Of a DNA stretch of 54,966 bases, positions 8,980 to 16,566 are shown piece by piece (the first letter of the stretch is position 1; each line of letters starts with the position of its first letter). The notes below the pieces were generated by a model. The model was given only the letters and a program-made list of their open reading frames with translations, had not been told where the DNA came from and made no database searches. The position numbers were made by a program, and so were the translations under genes. The stretch is from an uncultured Rivibacter sp. GTDB taxonomy: Bacteria; Pseudomonadota; Gammaproteobacteria; Burkholderiales; Burkholderiaceae. The stretch spans positions 1-54,966 of the forward strand of contig CAMLNA010000014.1 of the NCBI GenBank assembly GCA_946481025.1. The letters run 5' to 3'.

Positions 8980-9578
8980 CCCTCCAGCTTGGGTACCAGC
9001 ACCCGCGCCGTCGCAAAGCGACGCAGGCCCCTGCCGAAGTCCACGTCCTGCGCGCACACCGCGGCGGGCGTGCCGTCTGCGGGGCCCTCGGAAGGGTTGA
9101 GCCCCTGCCAGACCACCACGATGAAGAACTCGCTCACCGCCGAGTTGGTCGGGGCGGCGAGGGCCATGACGCAGCCGCGTGCGCCGATCATGGCGCCCAC
9201 CTGGGTGGCGGGTGCGGCCGACAGTGTCTCGGCGGCACCCAGCAGCACCTGGCTCCACTGGCAGACCTCGCGCTTGGCGCCGACGGCGTCCTTGCAGTCC
9301 ACGGCAGAGTCCGTGCCGAACACCAGGGGCTTGCCCATGTTGGCGTAGGCGGCGGCGAAGGCAGCGTCGAACTGCGCCCGGTTGGTGCGGATACGCGATT
9401 CCATGTCCTTGAGCAGCGCCAGCGCCTGGGCGCGCTGGTAGGCCTCCATCTCGACCACGCTGGCGCGGCTTTGCATGCCGAACATGCCGAGCAGGCCGAT
9501 CACGAGGATCAGGATGGTGACAAGTACCTCGATGAGCGAGAAACCGCGCGCACGCGCGTGGAAGCGATGCGGTTTCAT
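8976..9578 (-). CDS. pilV: Type IV pilus modification/minor pilin PilV
   Basis: A 200-residue minor pilin. The prepilin cleavage and assembly motif RGFSLIEVLVTILILVIGLLG begins at residue 11, with the conserved Glu at mature position 5. The helix then continues as MQSRASVVEMEAYQRAQALALLKDMESRIRTNR in the PilV pattern (given in two parts: MQSRASVVEMEAYQRAQ and LLKDMESRIRTNR). It overlaps pilW and the upstream fimT-like gene by four bases each, so the operon is tightly coupled. It contributes to the priming complex of the type IV pilus in the inner membrane. Confidence 0.9.
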   Translation of the reverse strand: MKPHRFHARARGFSLIEVLVTILILVIGLLGMFGMQSRASVVEMEAYQRAQALALLKDMESRIRTNRAQFDAAFAAAYANMGKPLVFGTDSAVDCKDAVGAKREVCQWSQVLLGAAETLSAAPATQVGAMIGARGCVMALAAPTNSAVSEFFIVVVWQGLNPSEGPADGTPAAVCAQDVDFGRGLRRFATARVLVPKLEG

Positions 9579-10066
9579 GCGCAGGCTCCGTGGGAGAGCT
9601 TGGGCCGTGCCGCGGCATCAAAGCTGATGCAACGGCTGCCCTGGCCGCCGGAGCCGGACAGCGTCATCTTGAGCGCCGCCACGCCGTCGGCGAGCCGTCC
9701 CTGCGAGTTGTATTCGAACGTGACGCTCGAGCCGCTGCTGAAGCGCAGCTCCAGGTCCGGCATGCCGTCCTGCTTGTGCAGCACGCGGCCCGGGGCGTCC
9801 AGCGGCGTGATGGTCCAGCCGGCCTGGAGCGTCGTCACGGTGAAAGTGACCGGCTTGTTGCGCTTGATGGCCTCGCTGCGGGCGAGCCACAGGCTTTCGT
9901 GCAGGGCCGAGGCGGCAGAGCGAGTGCGCGAGTTGATCGTCAGTTCGCGGAACGAGGGCGCTGCGATCGATCCGATGATGGCCGCCAGCGCGACCACGAC
10001 CATGAGTTCGATCAGCGTGAAGCCGCGCATCGCAGGGCGGGTGCTGCCGAGACAGGTACGGTCCAT
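9575..10066 (-). CDS. GspH/FimT family pseudopilin
   Basis: A 163-residue minor pilin. The prepilin motif RGFTLIELMVVVALAAIIG at residues 14-32 is followed by SIAAPSFRELTINSRTRSAA, the FimT/GspH signature, and by SLWLARSEAIKRNKPV. The C-terminal domain includes a cysteine pair (SRCIS, HGACA), matching the FimT DNA-uptake/minor pilin group. It is second in the operon, ten bases after the pilE-like gene. FimT in some species binds DNA for natural transformation. A basic DNA-binding tail is not obvious here, so that role is open. Confidence 0.87.
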   Translation of the reverse strand: MDRTCLGSTRPAMRGFTLIELMVVVALAAIIGSIAAPSFRELTINSRTRSAASALHESLWLARSEAIKRNKPVTFTVTTLQAGWTITPLDAPGRVLHKQDGMPDLELRFSSGSSVTFEYNSQGRLADGVAALKMTLSGSGGQGSRCISFDAAARPKLSHGACA

Positions 10067-10076
10067 GTGATGCTCC

Positions 10077-10478
10077 TTACCAGCAGCCCGTGGCCGAGGT
10101 GCTGGCGGTCTTGTGGCCGGTGTTGTCCAGACCGAGCGTTCCGCACTTGTCCCTGGCCTGCGCGTTCTTCGGCGTGGCAGTCAGGCTGAAACCGGGGGGC
10201 GGCCCTGCCACCAGCGCGATGGCGAAGTCATAGTGCGGTGCCACGTCGGCAGGCGCCGCGACCCGCAGGGTGGCAAGGTCGGGCGCATAGCTGCGCAGGT
10301 CGATGAGGCGCTGCTGCTGCCGGGCTGCTGCGTCGAGCATGAAGGCCTGGGCCGCCGAGCGGTGCGAGCGACGCACGTATTCCTGGTAGCTCGGGTAGGC
10401 GATCGCCGACAGGATGGCCACCACGGCCACGACGATCATGACCTCGATCAGCGTGAAACCTCGGGAGGACGGCGGCAT
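10077..10478 (-). CDS. PilE-like type IV minor pilin, first gene of the pilin operon
   Basis: A 133-residue pilin-like protein with a very short leader (MPPSSRG), cleavage motif RGFTLIEVMIVVAVVAILSA, and IAYPSYQEYVRRSHRSAA, the PilE/ComP pattern. The C-terminus carries a cysteine pair (DKCGTLGL and the terminal GCW) that forms the usual D-loop. The ATG at 10478 gives the standard leader. An in-frame ATG further upstream, at 10514, would add a leader of unusual length. No strong ribosome-binding site precedes 10478. It heads the six-gene minus-strand operon and is short enough to be a minor pilin in place of the main pilin. Confidence 0.85.
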   Translation of the reverse strand: MPPSSRGFTLIEVMIVVAVVAILSAIAYPSYQEYVRRSHRSAAQAFMLDAAARQQQRLIDLRSYAPDLATLRVAAPADVAPHYDFAIALVAGPPPGFSLTATPKNAQARDKCGTLGLDNTGHKTASTSATGCW

Positions 10479-10558
10479 GACAGACTCGGTTCGGTAGGTG
10501 GGATGTTTTCCCATTGAACCATGGGGCGCATGACGAGAGGCAAGAATGGAACGGGTGC

Positions 10559-10595
10559 ACCTGCGTGTGAACGCAGGTTTCGTGAAGCAATTCAC
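10559..10595. repeat. Two adjacent perfect inverted repeats upstream of the pilin operon
   Basis: ACCTGCGT-gtga-ACGCAGGT occupies 10559-10578 and GTGAA-gcaa-TTCAC occupies 10582-10595. They lie between the end of rsmE and the first pilin gene, both read leftward. They could be a regulator-binding site, a leader structure of the pilin mRNA, or a terminator for rsmE. Neither is followed by a clear T tract on the minus strand, so control of the pilin operon is the better guess. Confidence 0.45.
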
Positions 10596-10657
10596 GGCCC
10601 CGCCCCCATGGTTAGGGGGTGACTGGGCTTGAAGTTTGCGGGAGAGGTTTGGCGGGC

Positions 10658-11392
10658 CTAGAACAGGGCTGCCAAGGCGGCAACTGCCATGAGTGGCGCC
10701 GTGTCAGCGCGCAAGGTGCGTGCCCCGAGGCTCACCGGCCGGCAGCGGGCCTCGGTGGCCAGCGACTCCTCGGCGTCGGTCAGCCCGCCCTCCGGTCCGC
10801 TCAAGAACAGCAGCGAACAGGCTTCCGTATGGAGGGCCGGCTTGAGGGCTTCGGCGAACGGCCGGGCCTGGCGCAGGCTCAGCACGAACCGCTGGGTCGG
10901 CGCCGCCTCGTCCAGACCACGCAGGTAGTCGCCGAGCGTCATGACGGGGCCGAGGCGCGGCAGCCGGGTGCGGCCGCTCTGCTCGCACGCGGCGATGGCG
11001 ATGCCGCGCCAATGATCGAGCTTCTTTGCCGCGCGATCACCGGCCAGCCGCAGCACCGATCGCTCGCACACCAGCGGCTGCAGCGCTGCCACGCCCAGCT
11101 CGGTGGCCTTTTCGATCAGCCAGTCCATGCGGTCGTTGGCCGGCATGCCCACGGCGAGCGTGATGGGCAGGGGCAGCTCGCGATCCACCGCGTCGTGCCG
11201 GCCTACCTGGACCGCCACCTCGCTGCGGCCCATGTGCGTGACCTCGGCTGACCACTCGCCTCCCTCGCCGTTGAACAACGTCAACGCCGCACCCGGTTGC
11301 AGGCGCAGCACCTGCGCATGGCGCGCGGCGGCGGCCGGCAGCGCGGTGGCGAGGCCGGCGGCCAGAGGCAGATCGACATAGAGCCTCGGCAT
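10658..11392 (-). CDS. rsmE: 16S rRNA (uracil-1498-N3)-methyltransferase
   Basis: A 244-residue protein of the RsmE SPOUT (knotted) methyltransferase family. The SAM-binding knot is seen as LLFLSGPEGGLTDAEE followed by SLGARTLRADTAPL. The middle holds IEKATELGVAALQPLVCERS, which is diagnostic of RsmE. It methylates U1498 at the decoding centre of the 30S subunit. The gene lies 11 bases after rfaE2 on the same strand and probably shares its transcript. Confidence 0.93.
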   Translation of the reverse strand: MPRLYVDLPLAAGLATALPAAAARHAQVLRLQPGAALTLFNGEGGEWSAEVTHMGRSEVAVQVGRHDAVDRELPLPITLAVGMPANDRMDWLIEKATELGVAALQPLVCERSVLRLAGDRAAKKLDHWRGIAIAACEQSGRTRLPRLGPVMTLGDYLRGLDEAAPTQRFVLSLRQARPFAEALKPALHTEACSLLFLSGPEGGLTDAEESLATEARCRPVSLGARTLRADTAPLMAVAALAALF

Positions 11393-11403
11393 GGCGATTC
11401 GGT

Positions 11404-11898
11404 TCAGCTGCGGATGCGCCTGACCAGCGCGGTGGTCGAGTACCCCTCGACGAACGGCAACGCGAGCGAGCGGCCGCCCCAGGCGCGCACGACACGGGTT
11501 TCCTCGAGGGTTTCCATGTCGTAGTCGCCACCCTTCACGTAGATGTCGGGTCGCACCAGCTTGATCAGCTCGACGGGCGTGGATTCGTCGAAGAGCGTCA
11601 CGAGGCTCACGCTCTCGAGCGCCGCCAGCACGGCGGCTCGGTCGGCCTCGCTGTTGAGCGGCCGGTCCGGGCCCTTGCCGAGCGACCGCGCCGAGCTGTC
11701 GCTGTTGAGCCCGAGCACCAGGCTCGCTCCCAGGGCGCGCGCCTGGGCGAGATAGCTCGCATGGCCGCGGTGCAGGATGTCGAACACGCCGTTGGTGAAG
11801 ACCAGCGGCCGGGGCAGGCCGGCGATGCGCTCGGCCAGCATTTCACGAGGGCACAGCTTGTCGTAGAACGCCGGCAGCGGCAGGGGGGTGTCGCTCAT
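11404..11898 (-). CDS. rfaE2: D-glycero-beta-D-manno-heptose 1-phosphate adenylyltransferase
   Basis: A 164-residue nucleotidyltransferase equal to the C-terminal half of HldE. The cytidylyltransferase-fold signature FTNGVFDILHRGHASYL (HxGH type) is near residue 34, and DIYVKGGDYDMETL and FVEGYSTTALVRRIR are conserved family blocks. It makes ADP-heptose for the LPS inner core, so the cell has heptose-containing LPS. The kinase half (rfaE1) must be elsewhere, as is usual in betaproteobacteria. The ATG at 11898 is the natural start. A longer frame to 12009 would run into the divergent glutathione transferase gene. Confidence 0.92.
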   Translation of the reverse strand: MSDTPLPLPAFYDKLCPREMLAERIAGLPRPLVFTNGVFDILHRGHASYLAQARALGASLVLGLNSDSSARSLGKGPDRPLNSEADRAAVLAALESVSLVTLFDESTPVELIKLVRPDIYVKGGDYDMETLEETRVVRAWGGRSLALPFVEGYSTTALVRRIRS

Positions 11899-11977
11899 CG
11901 GCGCATTGTCGCCTGCGCGGCAGTCGGGTCGATGCCCGGCCCATAGACTGTCTCGCACCCAACCGAGGAGACCTCCG

Positions 11978-12640
11978 ATGCTCAAGCTGTGCGGCTTTCC
12001 GCTGTCCAACTATCACAACAAGGCCAAGCTGGTGCTGCTCGAAAAGGGAGTGCCGTTCGAGGAGGTGCTGGTGCCCGGCGGGGCGCTCGAGCATTCGCCG
12101 ATGGGCAAGGTGCCCTATCTGCTGACCGATGAGGGCCCGCTGTGCGAAAGCCAGGCGATCGTCGAATACGCAGAGGCCCGCTGGCCGACACCCGCGCTCA
12201 TGCCGCAAGACCCTTGGGCCGCGGCAAAGGTGCGTGAACTCAACATCGTGCTGGAGCTGCACGTCGAACTGGTGGTGCGCCAGTTGTACGGCCAGGCCTT
12301 CTTCGGCCTGCCGGCGCTGCCGGAGAAGTTCACCGAGCGCGTGCGCGGGCAACTCGAAAAAGGCCTGCGCGCGTTCAGGCAGCTGGCGAAGTTTTCGCCC
12401 TACGTCGCGGGGAGCAGCTTCACGCTGGCCGACTGCTCGGCCTATGTGCACCTGCCCGTGGTGGCCATGGCCAGCCGCGCGGTCTACGGCAGCGACCTGC
12501 TTGCCGAGGCCGGCGTCGACTGGAAGCCCTACGTCAAGTTCATCGAGCAGCGGCCCGCCGCACAGAAGGTGGCGGCCGACCGCAAGGCCGATCAGCAGCA
12601 GCGCACCGCGGCCATCGCGGCCAAGGTGGCCCAGGGATAA
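11978..12640 (+). CDS. Glutathione S-transferase family protein
   Basis: A 220-residue soluble enzyme. The N-terminal thioredoxin fold starts LKLCGFPLSNYHNKAKLVLLEK and has the cis-proline/glutathione-binding block MGKVPYLLTDEGPLCESQAI (V-P and E-S). The C-terminal helical domain includes FTLADCSAYVHLP, the usual N-capping box of GSTs. The start at 11978 has GAGGAGAC upstream. It is divergent from rfaE2 and ends only three bases before the convergent META-domain gene. The substrate is not predictable. Conjugation or isomerisation of a small molecule is inferred. Confidence 0.87.
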   Translation: MLKLCGFPLSNYHNKAKLVLLEKGVPFEEVLVPGGALEHSPMGKVPYLLTDEGPLCESQAIVEYAEARWPTPALMPQDPWAAAKVRELNIVLELHVELVVRQLYGQAFFGLPALPEKFTERVRGQLEKGLRAFRQLAKFSPYVAGSSFTLADCSAYVHLPVVAMASRAVYGSDLLAEAGVDWKPYVKFIEQRPAAQKVAADRKADQQQRTAAIAAKVAQG

Positions 12641-12643
12641 GCG

Positions 12644-13066
12644 CTATCGCTCGAAGCGGGCCAGCACCCGCTGCTCGTGCAGCAACTGCAGCACCTTGCC
12701 TTCGAGCCGGTAGCTGCGTGCGGCGCTCAAGGCGGCGAGGTAGCGGCGCTCCAGTGCATCGCCATCGCCGGCGCAAGCCATCCGGGTGCTGACGAGGCTG
12801 GTGACCTGCAGCGACGGCGGTTGCAGCGCGTAGTTGCCGCTGAACTGGTTGCAGCCGGCGAAACCGTTGGCGCGGGGGGTGTCGACGTCCAGCATGAGCG
12901 TGGCAGGGCGGCTGGCCTGCCCGCCGCCCGCCGGCCGGCCGTCGAGTTCCACCAGCGTCCAGGTCACGCCCAGCAGCGGCGCCTGCGACACCAGGCTGAG
13001 GCTTTCACAGCCGGTCAGGGCCGCCAGCACGGATGCGGCCGCGCACATCCGCAAGGCGTTTCTCAT
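12644..13066 (-). CDS. META/HslJ-domain lipoprotein
   Basis: A 140-residue envelope lipoprotein. The lipobox LTGC ends a signal peptide of about 20 residues. The mature domain has WTLVELDGRPA and GFAGCNQFSGNYAL, then STRMACAGD and the C-terminal LQLLHEQRVLARFER, all standard for META (HslJ) domains. HslJ proteins are linked to heat, novobiocin and envelope stress, but their molecular role is unknown. It is 17 bases downstream of the ferritin-like gene on the same strand and may be cotranscribed with it. Confidence 0.82.
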   Translation of the reverse strand: MRNALRMCAAASVLAALTGCESLSLVSQAPLLGVTWTLVELDGRPAGGGQASRPATLMLDVDTPRANGFAGCNQFSGNYALQPPSLQVTSLVSTRMACAGDGDALERRYLAALSAARSYRLEGKVLQLLHEQRVLARFER

Positions 13067-13083
13067 GCGCGGGCCGTCGCAGC

Positions 13084-13953
13084 TCAGGCCGGGCTGGCAT
13101 CGGGAGCCGGACGGCCGGCGGCGGCCAGCTGGGTCATCAGCTCCTTGCGATAGCGGTTGAGCTCCTGAACGCTCGAGAAGCTGCGCTCCATCAGCAGGCT
13201 CAGGTTGTGCAGGATGCGCTCGACCACCTTGGTCTCCCACACCGCGTCGAACTTGATCTGTTTGTCGAGCCAGGCCTCGAGCCAGGCCGGATCGGGCAGG
13301 CGGCTCTGGATGGTGTCGCGCGGGAACAGCTTTTCGTTCACGTGCAGGTTGGTCGGGTGCAGCGCCTGCGCGGTGCGGCGGGCGCTGGCCATCAGCACCC
13401 CGACCTTGGCGAAAGCGGCTTTGGCCTCGTCGCCGAACTTCTGCAGCGCGCGCTTCATGTAGCGCAGGTAGGCACCGCCGTGGCGGGCCTCGTCGCGCGC
13501 CAGCGTTTCGTAGATCGCCTTGATGACAGGCTCCGTGTGCCATTCGGCTGCACGGCGGTACCAATGGTTGAGGCGGATTTCGCCGCAGAAGTGCAGCATC
13601 AGCGTCTCGAGCGCGGGCGCCGGGTCGAATTCGAAGCGGATCTCGTGCAGCTCGGCCTCGGTGGGTGCCAAGTCGGGCCGGAAGCGGCGCAGGTACTCCA
13701 TGAGCACCAGCGAATGCTTCTGTTCCTCGAAGAACCACACGCTCATGAAGGCCGAGAAATCGCTGTCGTCCTTGTTGTCGCGCAGGAACATCTCGGTGGC
13801 CGGCAGCGCCGCCCACTCGGTGATGGCGTTCATCTTGATGGTCTGCGCTTGCTCTTCGCTCAGCTTGCTCGCGTCGAACTGGTCCCAAGGAATGTCCTTG
13901 TCCATGTTCCAGCGGACGGCTTCGAGTTGTTTGAAGAGTTCGGGATACAGCAT
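13084..13953 (-). CDS. Ferritin-like diiron domain protein (acyl-ACP-desaturase-like)
   Basis: A 289-residue all-helical protein. Diiron ligand motifs are visible as WFFEEQKHS (EExxH) near residue 74 and LARDEARHGG (DExRH) near residue 152. Further candidate Glu ligands occur at TEWAALPATEMF and in MLHFCGEIRLNHWY. This four-helix carboxylate/histidine pattern is that of the ferritin-like superfamily that includes stearoyl-ACP desaturases and diiron oxidases. The start at 13953 removes an unlikely 14-residue extension. It is divergent from a lipid-modifying operon and shares a palindromic control region with it, so an oxidative role on lipids is a reasonable inference. No substrate is proven, and an iron-storage or stress role is possible. 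Confidence 0.72.
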   Translation of the reverse strand: MLYPELFKQLEAVRWNMDKDIPWDQFDASKLSEEQAQTIKMNAITEWAALPATEMFLRDNKDDSDFSAFMSVWFFEEQKHSLVLMEYLRRFRPDLAPTEAELHEIRFEFDPAPALETLMLHFCGEIRLNHWYRRAAEWHTEPVIKAIYETLARDEARHGGAYLRYMKRALQKFGDEAKAAFAKVGVLMASARRTAQALHPTNLHVNEKLFPRDTIQSRLPDPAWLEAWLDKQIKFDAVWETKVVERILHNLSLLMERSFSSVQELNRYRKELMTQLAAAGRPAPDASPA

Positions 13954-14085
13954 GGGAAGGCCCTCGCAAAGTGCCCGGCATTGTAGGCGGCTCATGTGTC
14001 ACGCCCGCGTCACGCCTCGAGTTCGGTGTGCATCCGCTTGTGCGGAGGTCGCGTACCGTCTGCAGCGCCGAGGGCATTCGAGAAA

Positions 14086-14122
14086 ATACTGGAAAGTATC
14101 TTATTTGAACTGTACAGTTCAA
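14086..14122. promoter_or_regulatory. Palindromic operator with a probable promoter for the ferritin-like gene
   Basis: TTGAACTGTACAGTTCAA (14105-14122) is a perfect 18-bp palindrome, typical in size and symmetry of a TetR- or MarR-type dimer site. Next to it ATACT-ggaa-AGTAT (14086-14099) is a second inverted repeat. On the minus strand TTGAAC can serve as -35, with GATACT as -10 after a 16-base spacer. The palindrome would then cover the -35 of the promoter for the gene starting at 13953. The promoter is an inference. The palindrome itself is plain in the sequence. Confidence 0.55.
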
Positions 14123-14343
14123 TTTGTGAACTGATCTGGTCGCTCTCGACCCAACCCGGCCACCCACCGGTAACAACCACGAACAATGCAGCACGGAACT
14201 ACTTCCTGGACGGTCCCTCGAATCGTGCTGATTGGTGCGCCAGTCCGGCAGCGGGGTCTTTCGGGCACGGCGATTGCCGAACGTGATTCAGACAACTTTC
14301 CGCTGCGAAGCCTTCCGGTTCCACCGGTTGCAACCTTAGAGCA

Positions 14344-14372
14344 TCTCTCCTCCTCCTCCCTCCCTCCCTCCT
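14344..14372 (-). other. Purine/pyrimidine tract with G-quadruplex potential on the minus strand
   Basis: The plus strand has repeated TCC then CCCTCCCTCCCTCC, so the minus strand reads GGAGGGAGGGAGGGAGG followed by GGA repeats. Three GGG runs and flanking GG pairs with one-base loops could form a G-quadruplex. It lies about 100 bases before the operon start. A regulatory role is unproven. Confidence 0.3.
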
Positions 14373-14411
14373 TGGCTCTGGGGCGCTTCGCAGCGTTCTC
14401 TACAACAGCCC

Positions 14412-14445
14412 GCGGCGGTGACGACCCACAAGGTCTCACCGCCGC
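14412..14445 (+). promoter_or_regulatory. Leader hairpin upstream of the lipid-modification operon
   Basis: The arms GCGGCGGTGA (14412-14421) and TCACCGCCGC (14436-14445) are perfect complements. Inside them GACC and GGTC extend the stem by four pairs after a one-base bulge, with a 5-base loop. It ends a few bases before TTGGGAGGG, the ribosome-binding site for the ATG at 14470, and has no T tract. A leader structure affecting translation or RNA stability is more likely than a terminator. Confidence 0.45.
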
Positions 14446-14469
14446 AGTGCTGTTGGGAGGGTCTCCGGC

Positions 14470-15783
14470 ATGACTCGGGTGGCCGTCATCGGCTCCGGAA
14501 TCTCGGGCCTGTCCGCAGCCTGGAGCCTGAGCGCGCCCGGCAGCACCGCCCGGGTCACGCTGTTCGAGGCGGGTGACTACTTCGGCGGCCACACCCACAC
14601 CGTCGACGTCACCCTGCAGGGCAGCCGCTGCGGAGTGGACACCGGCTTCCTGGTGTTCAACCAGCGAACCTATCCCGAACTGCTGCGGCTGTTTGCCGAA
14701 CTGCAGGTGGAGGTGGCTGCGTCCGACATGTCGTTTTCGGTGCAGGTGCCCGACACCGGCCTGGAGTGGAGCGGCACCGACCTCAACGCCGTGTTCGCGC
14801 AGCGTCGCAACCTCGTGAGGCCTGCTTTCCTGCGCATGCTGGCCGACATCCTGCGCTTCAATCGGCTGGCCACCGGCATCGCCGAACGCAACGATGAAGC
14901 CTCGCTGCTGCAGCCCATCGGCGACTTCCTTGCCGCGCATCGATTCAGCAGTGAATTCCGCGACTGGTATTTCTTGCCGATGATCGGCTGCATCTGGTCG
15001 TGTCCGACCGACCAGATGTTGCGGTTTCCCCTCGGCACGATGATCCGGTTCTGCCACAACCACGGCCTGATCCAGGTGGCCAACCGCCCCCAGTGGTACA
15101 CGGTGGCCGGCGGGGCGCGCCACTATGTGCAGAAGATGCTGCCTCGCCTGCGCGACGCCCGGCTTCGCACGCCGGTGCGTGGGGTTCGCCGGCTCGCCAA
15201 TGAGCCGGCGGCCGGCGTGGAGGTGCTCACGCCCAACGGCGTCGAACATTTCGATGCGGTGGTGTTTGCCTGTCACAGCGACCAGGCGCTGGCGCTGCTG
15301 GGCGACGATGCCACCCGGACCGAACGCGAGGTGCTGGGCGCGATTCGCTACCACCGCAACCGCGCGCTGCTGCACACCGACACCGGCCTGCTGCCGCGCC
15401 GCCCGCTCGCCTGGGCGGCATGGAACTACGAGCGCTCGACCGACCGCTCCCGGGAGCAGGCGGCGGTGTGCCTGCACTACCTGCTCAACCGCCTGCAACC
15501 CCTGCCCTTCTCGCAACCCCTGCTGGTGTCGCTCAACCCGGCGCGCGAGCCGAAGGCCGAGGCGGTGCTGGGCGAGTACGACTACAGCCACCCGGTGTTC
15601 GACCTCGCCGCCGTTGCCGCGCAGCGCCGCCTGGGCGAAATCCAGGGGGGGCGCAACAGCTGGTTCTGCGGCGCGTGGACCGGCTACGGCTTCCACGAAG
15701 ACGGCCTCAAGTCCGGCCTGGCGGCGGCCCGCGACCTGCAGGCGCGGCTGGCCGCGGCACCCGTGGACAGGCTGGTGGCCTGA
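14470..15783 (+). CDS. FAD-dependent amine-oxidase-family oxidoreductase (COG2907 type)
   Basis: A 437-residue flavoprotein. The Rossmann dinucleotide motif VAVIGSGISGLSAAW opens the chain, followed by FEAGDYFGGHTHTV, the second FAD-binding block of the amine oxidase/desaturase family. The C-terminal block NSWFCGAWTGYGFHEDGLKSG closes the FAD site. Proteins of this type occur together with DUF1365 and cyclopropane-fatty-acid-synthase-like methyltransferases in many proteobacteria, and here it leads such an operon. In alphaproteobacterial furan fatty acid synthesis, flavoprotein-like desaturation of a methylated acyl chain is one step. Equivalence to that step is inference from context only. 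GGGAGGG precedes the start. Confidence 0.85.
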   Translation: MTRVAVIGSGISGLSAAWSLSAPGSTARVTLFEAGDYFGGHTHTVDVTLQGSRCGVDTGFLVFNQRTYPELLRLFAELQVEVAASDMSFSVQVPDTGLEWSGTDLNAVFAQRRNLVRPAFLRMLADILRFNRLATGIAERNDEASLLQPIGDFLAAHRFSSEFRDWYFLPMIGCIWSCPTDQMLRFPLGTMIRFCHNHGLIQVANRPQWYTVAGGARHYVQKMLPRLRDARLRTPVRGVRRLANEPAAGVEVLTPNGVEHFDAVVFACHSDQALALLGDDATRTEREVLGAIRYHRNRALLHTDTGLLPRRPLAWAAWNYERSTDRSREQAAVCLHYLLNRLQPLPFSQPLLVSLNPAREPKAEAVLGEYDYSHPVFDLAAVAAQRRLGEIQGGRNSWFCGAWTGYGFHEDGLKSGLAAARDLQARLAAAPVDRLVA

Positions 15784-15789
15784 ATCTGA

Positions 15790-16566
15790 ATGAGAGAGGC
15801 GCAGCCCTTCATCGGCTTCGGCACCGTGCGCCACACCCGGCTGCGCCCGGCCCACCATGCGTTCTCGTACCCGACGTACTTCCTGATGCTGCCCATGCGC
15901 AGCCTGCGCGCATGCGCCGACCCCGTACTGCGCCGCAACCGTTTCGGGCTGGTGAGCTTCTTCGATGCGGACCACGGCGACGGCCGGGGTGACGCGCTGG
16001 CCTGGCTCGACGAACTGCTGGCGCGTGAAGGCGTGGTCGACGCGAGCGGCGAAGTCTGGCTGCACGCATATCCGCGCGTGCTGGGCTACGCGTTCAAGCC
16101 GGTGAGCTTCTGGTACTGCCATCGCGCCGACGATTCGCTGGCCGCCATCGTGGTGGAGGTCAACAACACCTTCGGCGAGCGCCATTGCTACCTGCTTTCC
16201 GGCCCGCAGCTCGGCTGGGGGCGCGAGCTGCAAACGAGCAAGGTGTTCCACGTGTCGCCGTTCTGCCGCGTCGAGGGCAGCTACCGCTTCCGCTTCATGC
16301 GCACCGGCAGCAGCGGTGCGCATCCGTTCCACACGATGGTGCGTATCGACCATGACGACGACGCCGGTCCGTTGCTGCAGACGAGCGTGAGCGGCGCCCT
16401 GCAGCGGCTCGACGCCGCCGCGGTCCGGCGCGCGTTCTTCGGTATGCCGCTGATGACGCTCGGTGTCATCGCCCGCATTCACTGGCAGGCGCTGAAGCTC
16501 TGGCTCAAGCGCGTGCCGTTCTTTGCCAAGCCGCAACCGCCCAAGCTGCCTGTCTCGCGATCATGA
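15790..16566 (+). CDS. DUF1365 domain-containing protein
   Basis: A 258-residue protein of unknown function. It begins with the DUF1365 pattern GTVRHTRLRPAHHAFSYPTY and has the core blocks HAYPRVLGYAFKPVSFWYCH, VVEVNNTFGERHCYLL and KVFHVSPFCRVEGSYRFRF. Several conserved His, Tyr and Phe residues suggest an enzyme or lipid-binding protein, but no activity is established in the family to my knowledge. It starts seven bases after the FAD gene and overlaps the methyltransferase gene by four bases. It is therefore firmly part of this operon and is likely to act in the same lipid pathway. Confidence 0.85.
   Translation: MREAQPFIGFGTVRHTRLRPAHHAFSYPTYFLMLPMRSLRACADPVLRRNRFGLVSFFDADHGDGRGDALAWLDELLAREGVVDASGEVWLHAYPRVLGYAFKPVSFWYCHRADDSLAAIVVEVNNTFGERHCYLLSGPQLGWGRELQTSKVFHVSPFCRVEGSYRFRFMRTGSSGAHPFHTMVRIDHDDDAGPLLQTSVSGALQRLDAAAVRRAFFGMPLMTLGVIARIHWQALKLWLKRVPFFAKPQPPKLPVSRS

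Larger units (their letters stand above)
13954..14469. other. 516-base divergent control region between the ferritin-like gene and the lipid operon
   Basis: No convincing gene is seen here. The region holds an AT-richer patch with an 18-bp palindrome (14105-14122), a short inverted repeat (14086-14099), a pyrimidine tract (14344-14372) and a long hairpin just before the operon's ribosome-binding site (14412-14445). The plus-strand frame 14186-14473 has a low-complexity, non-conserved-looking translation and is not called. Its unusual length and structure in such gene-dense DNA point to regulation. Confidence 0.6.

Noticed and set aside
14186..14473. A 95-codon plus-strand frame in the lipid-cluster leader
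   Set aside because: It contains Ser/Pro runs from the pyrimidine tract, has no ribosome-binding site and overlaps the structured leader. A leader peptide cannot be fully excluded, but nothing supports it.
14119..16536. An 805-codon minus-strand frame across the lipid operon
   Set aside because: It covers the control region and two well-supported plus-strand genes, and its translation is repetitive and motif-free.
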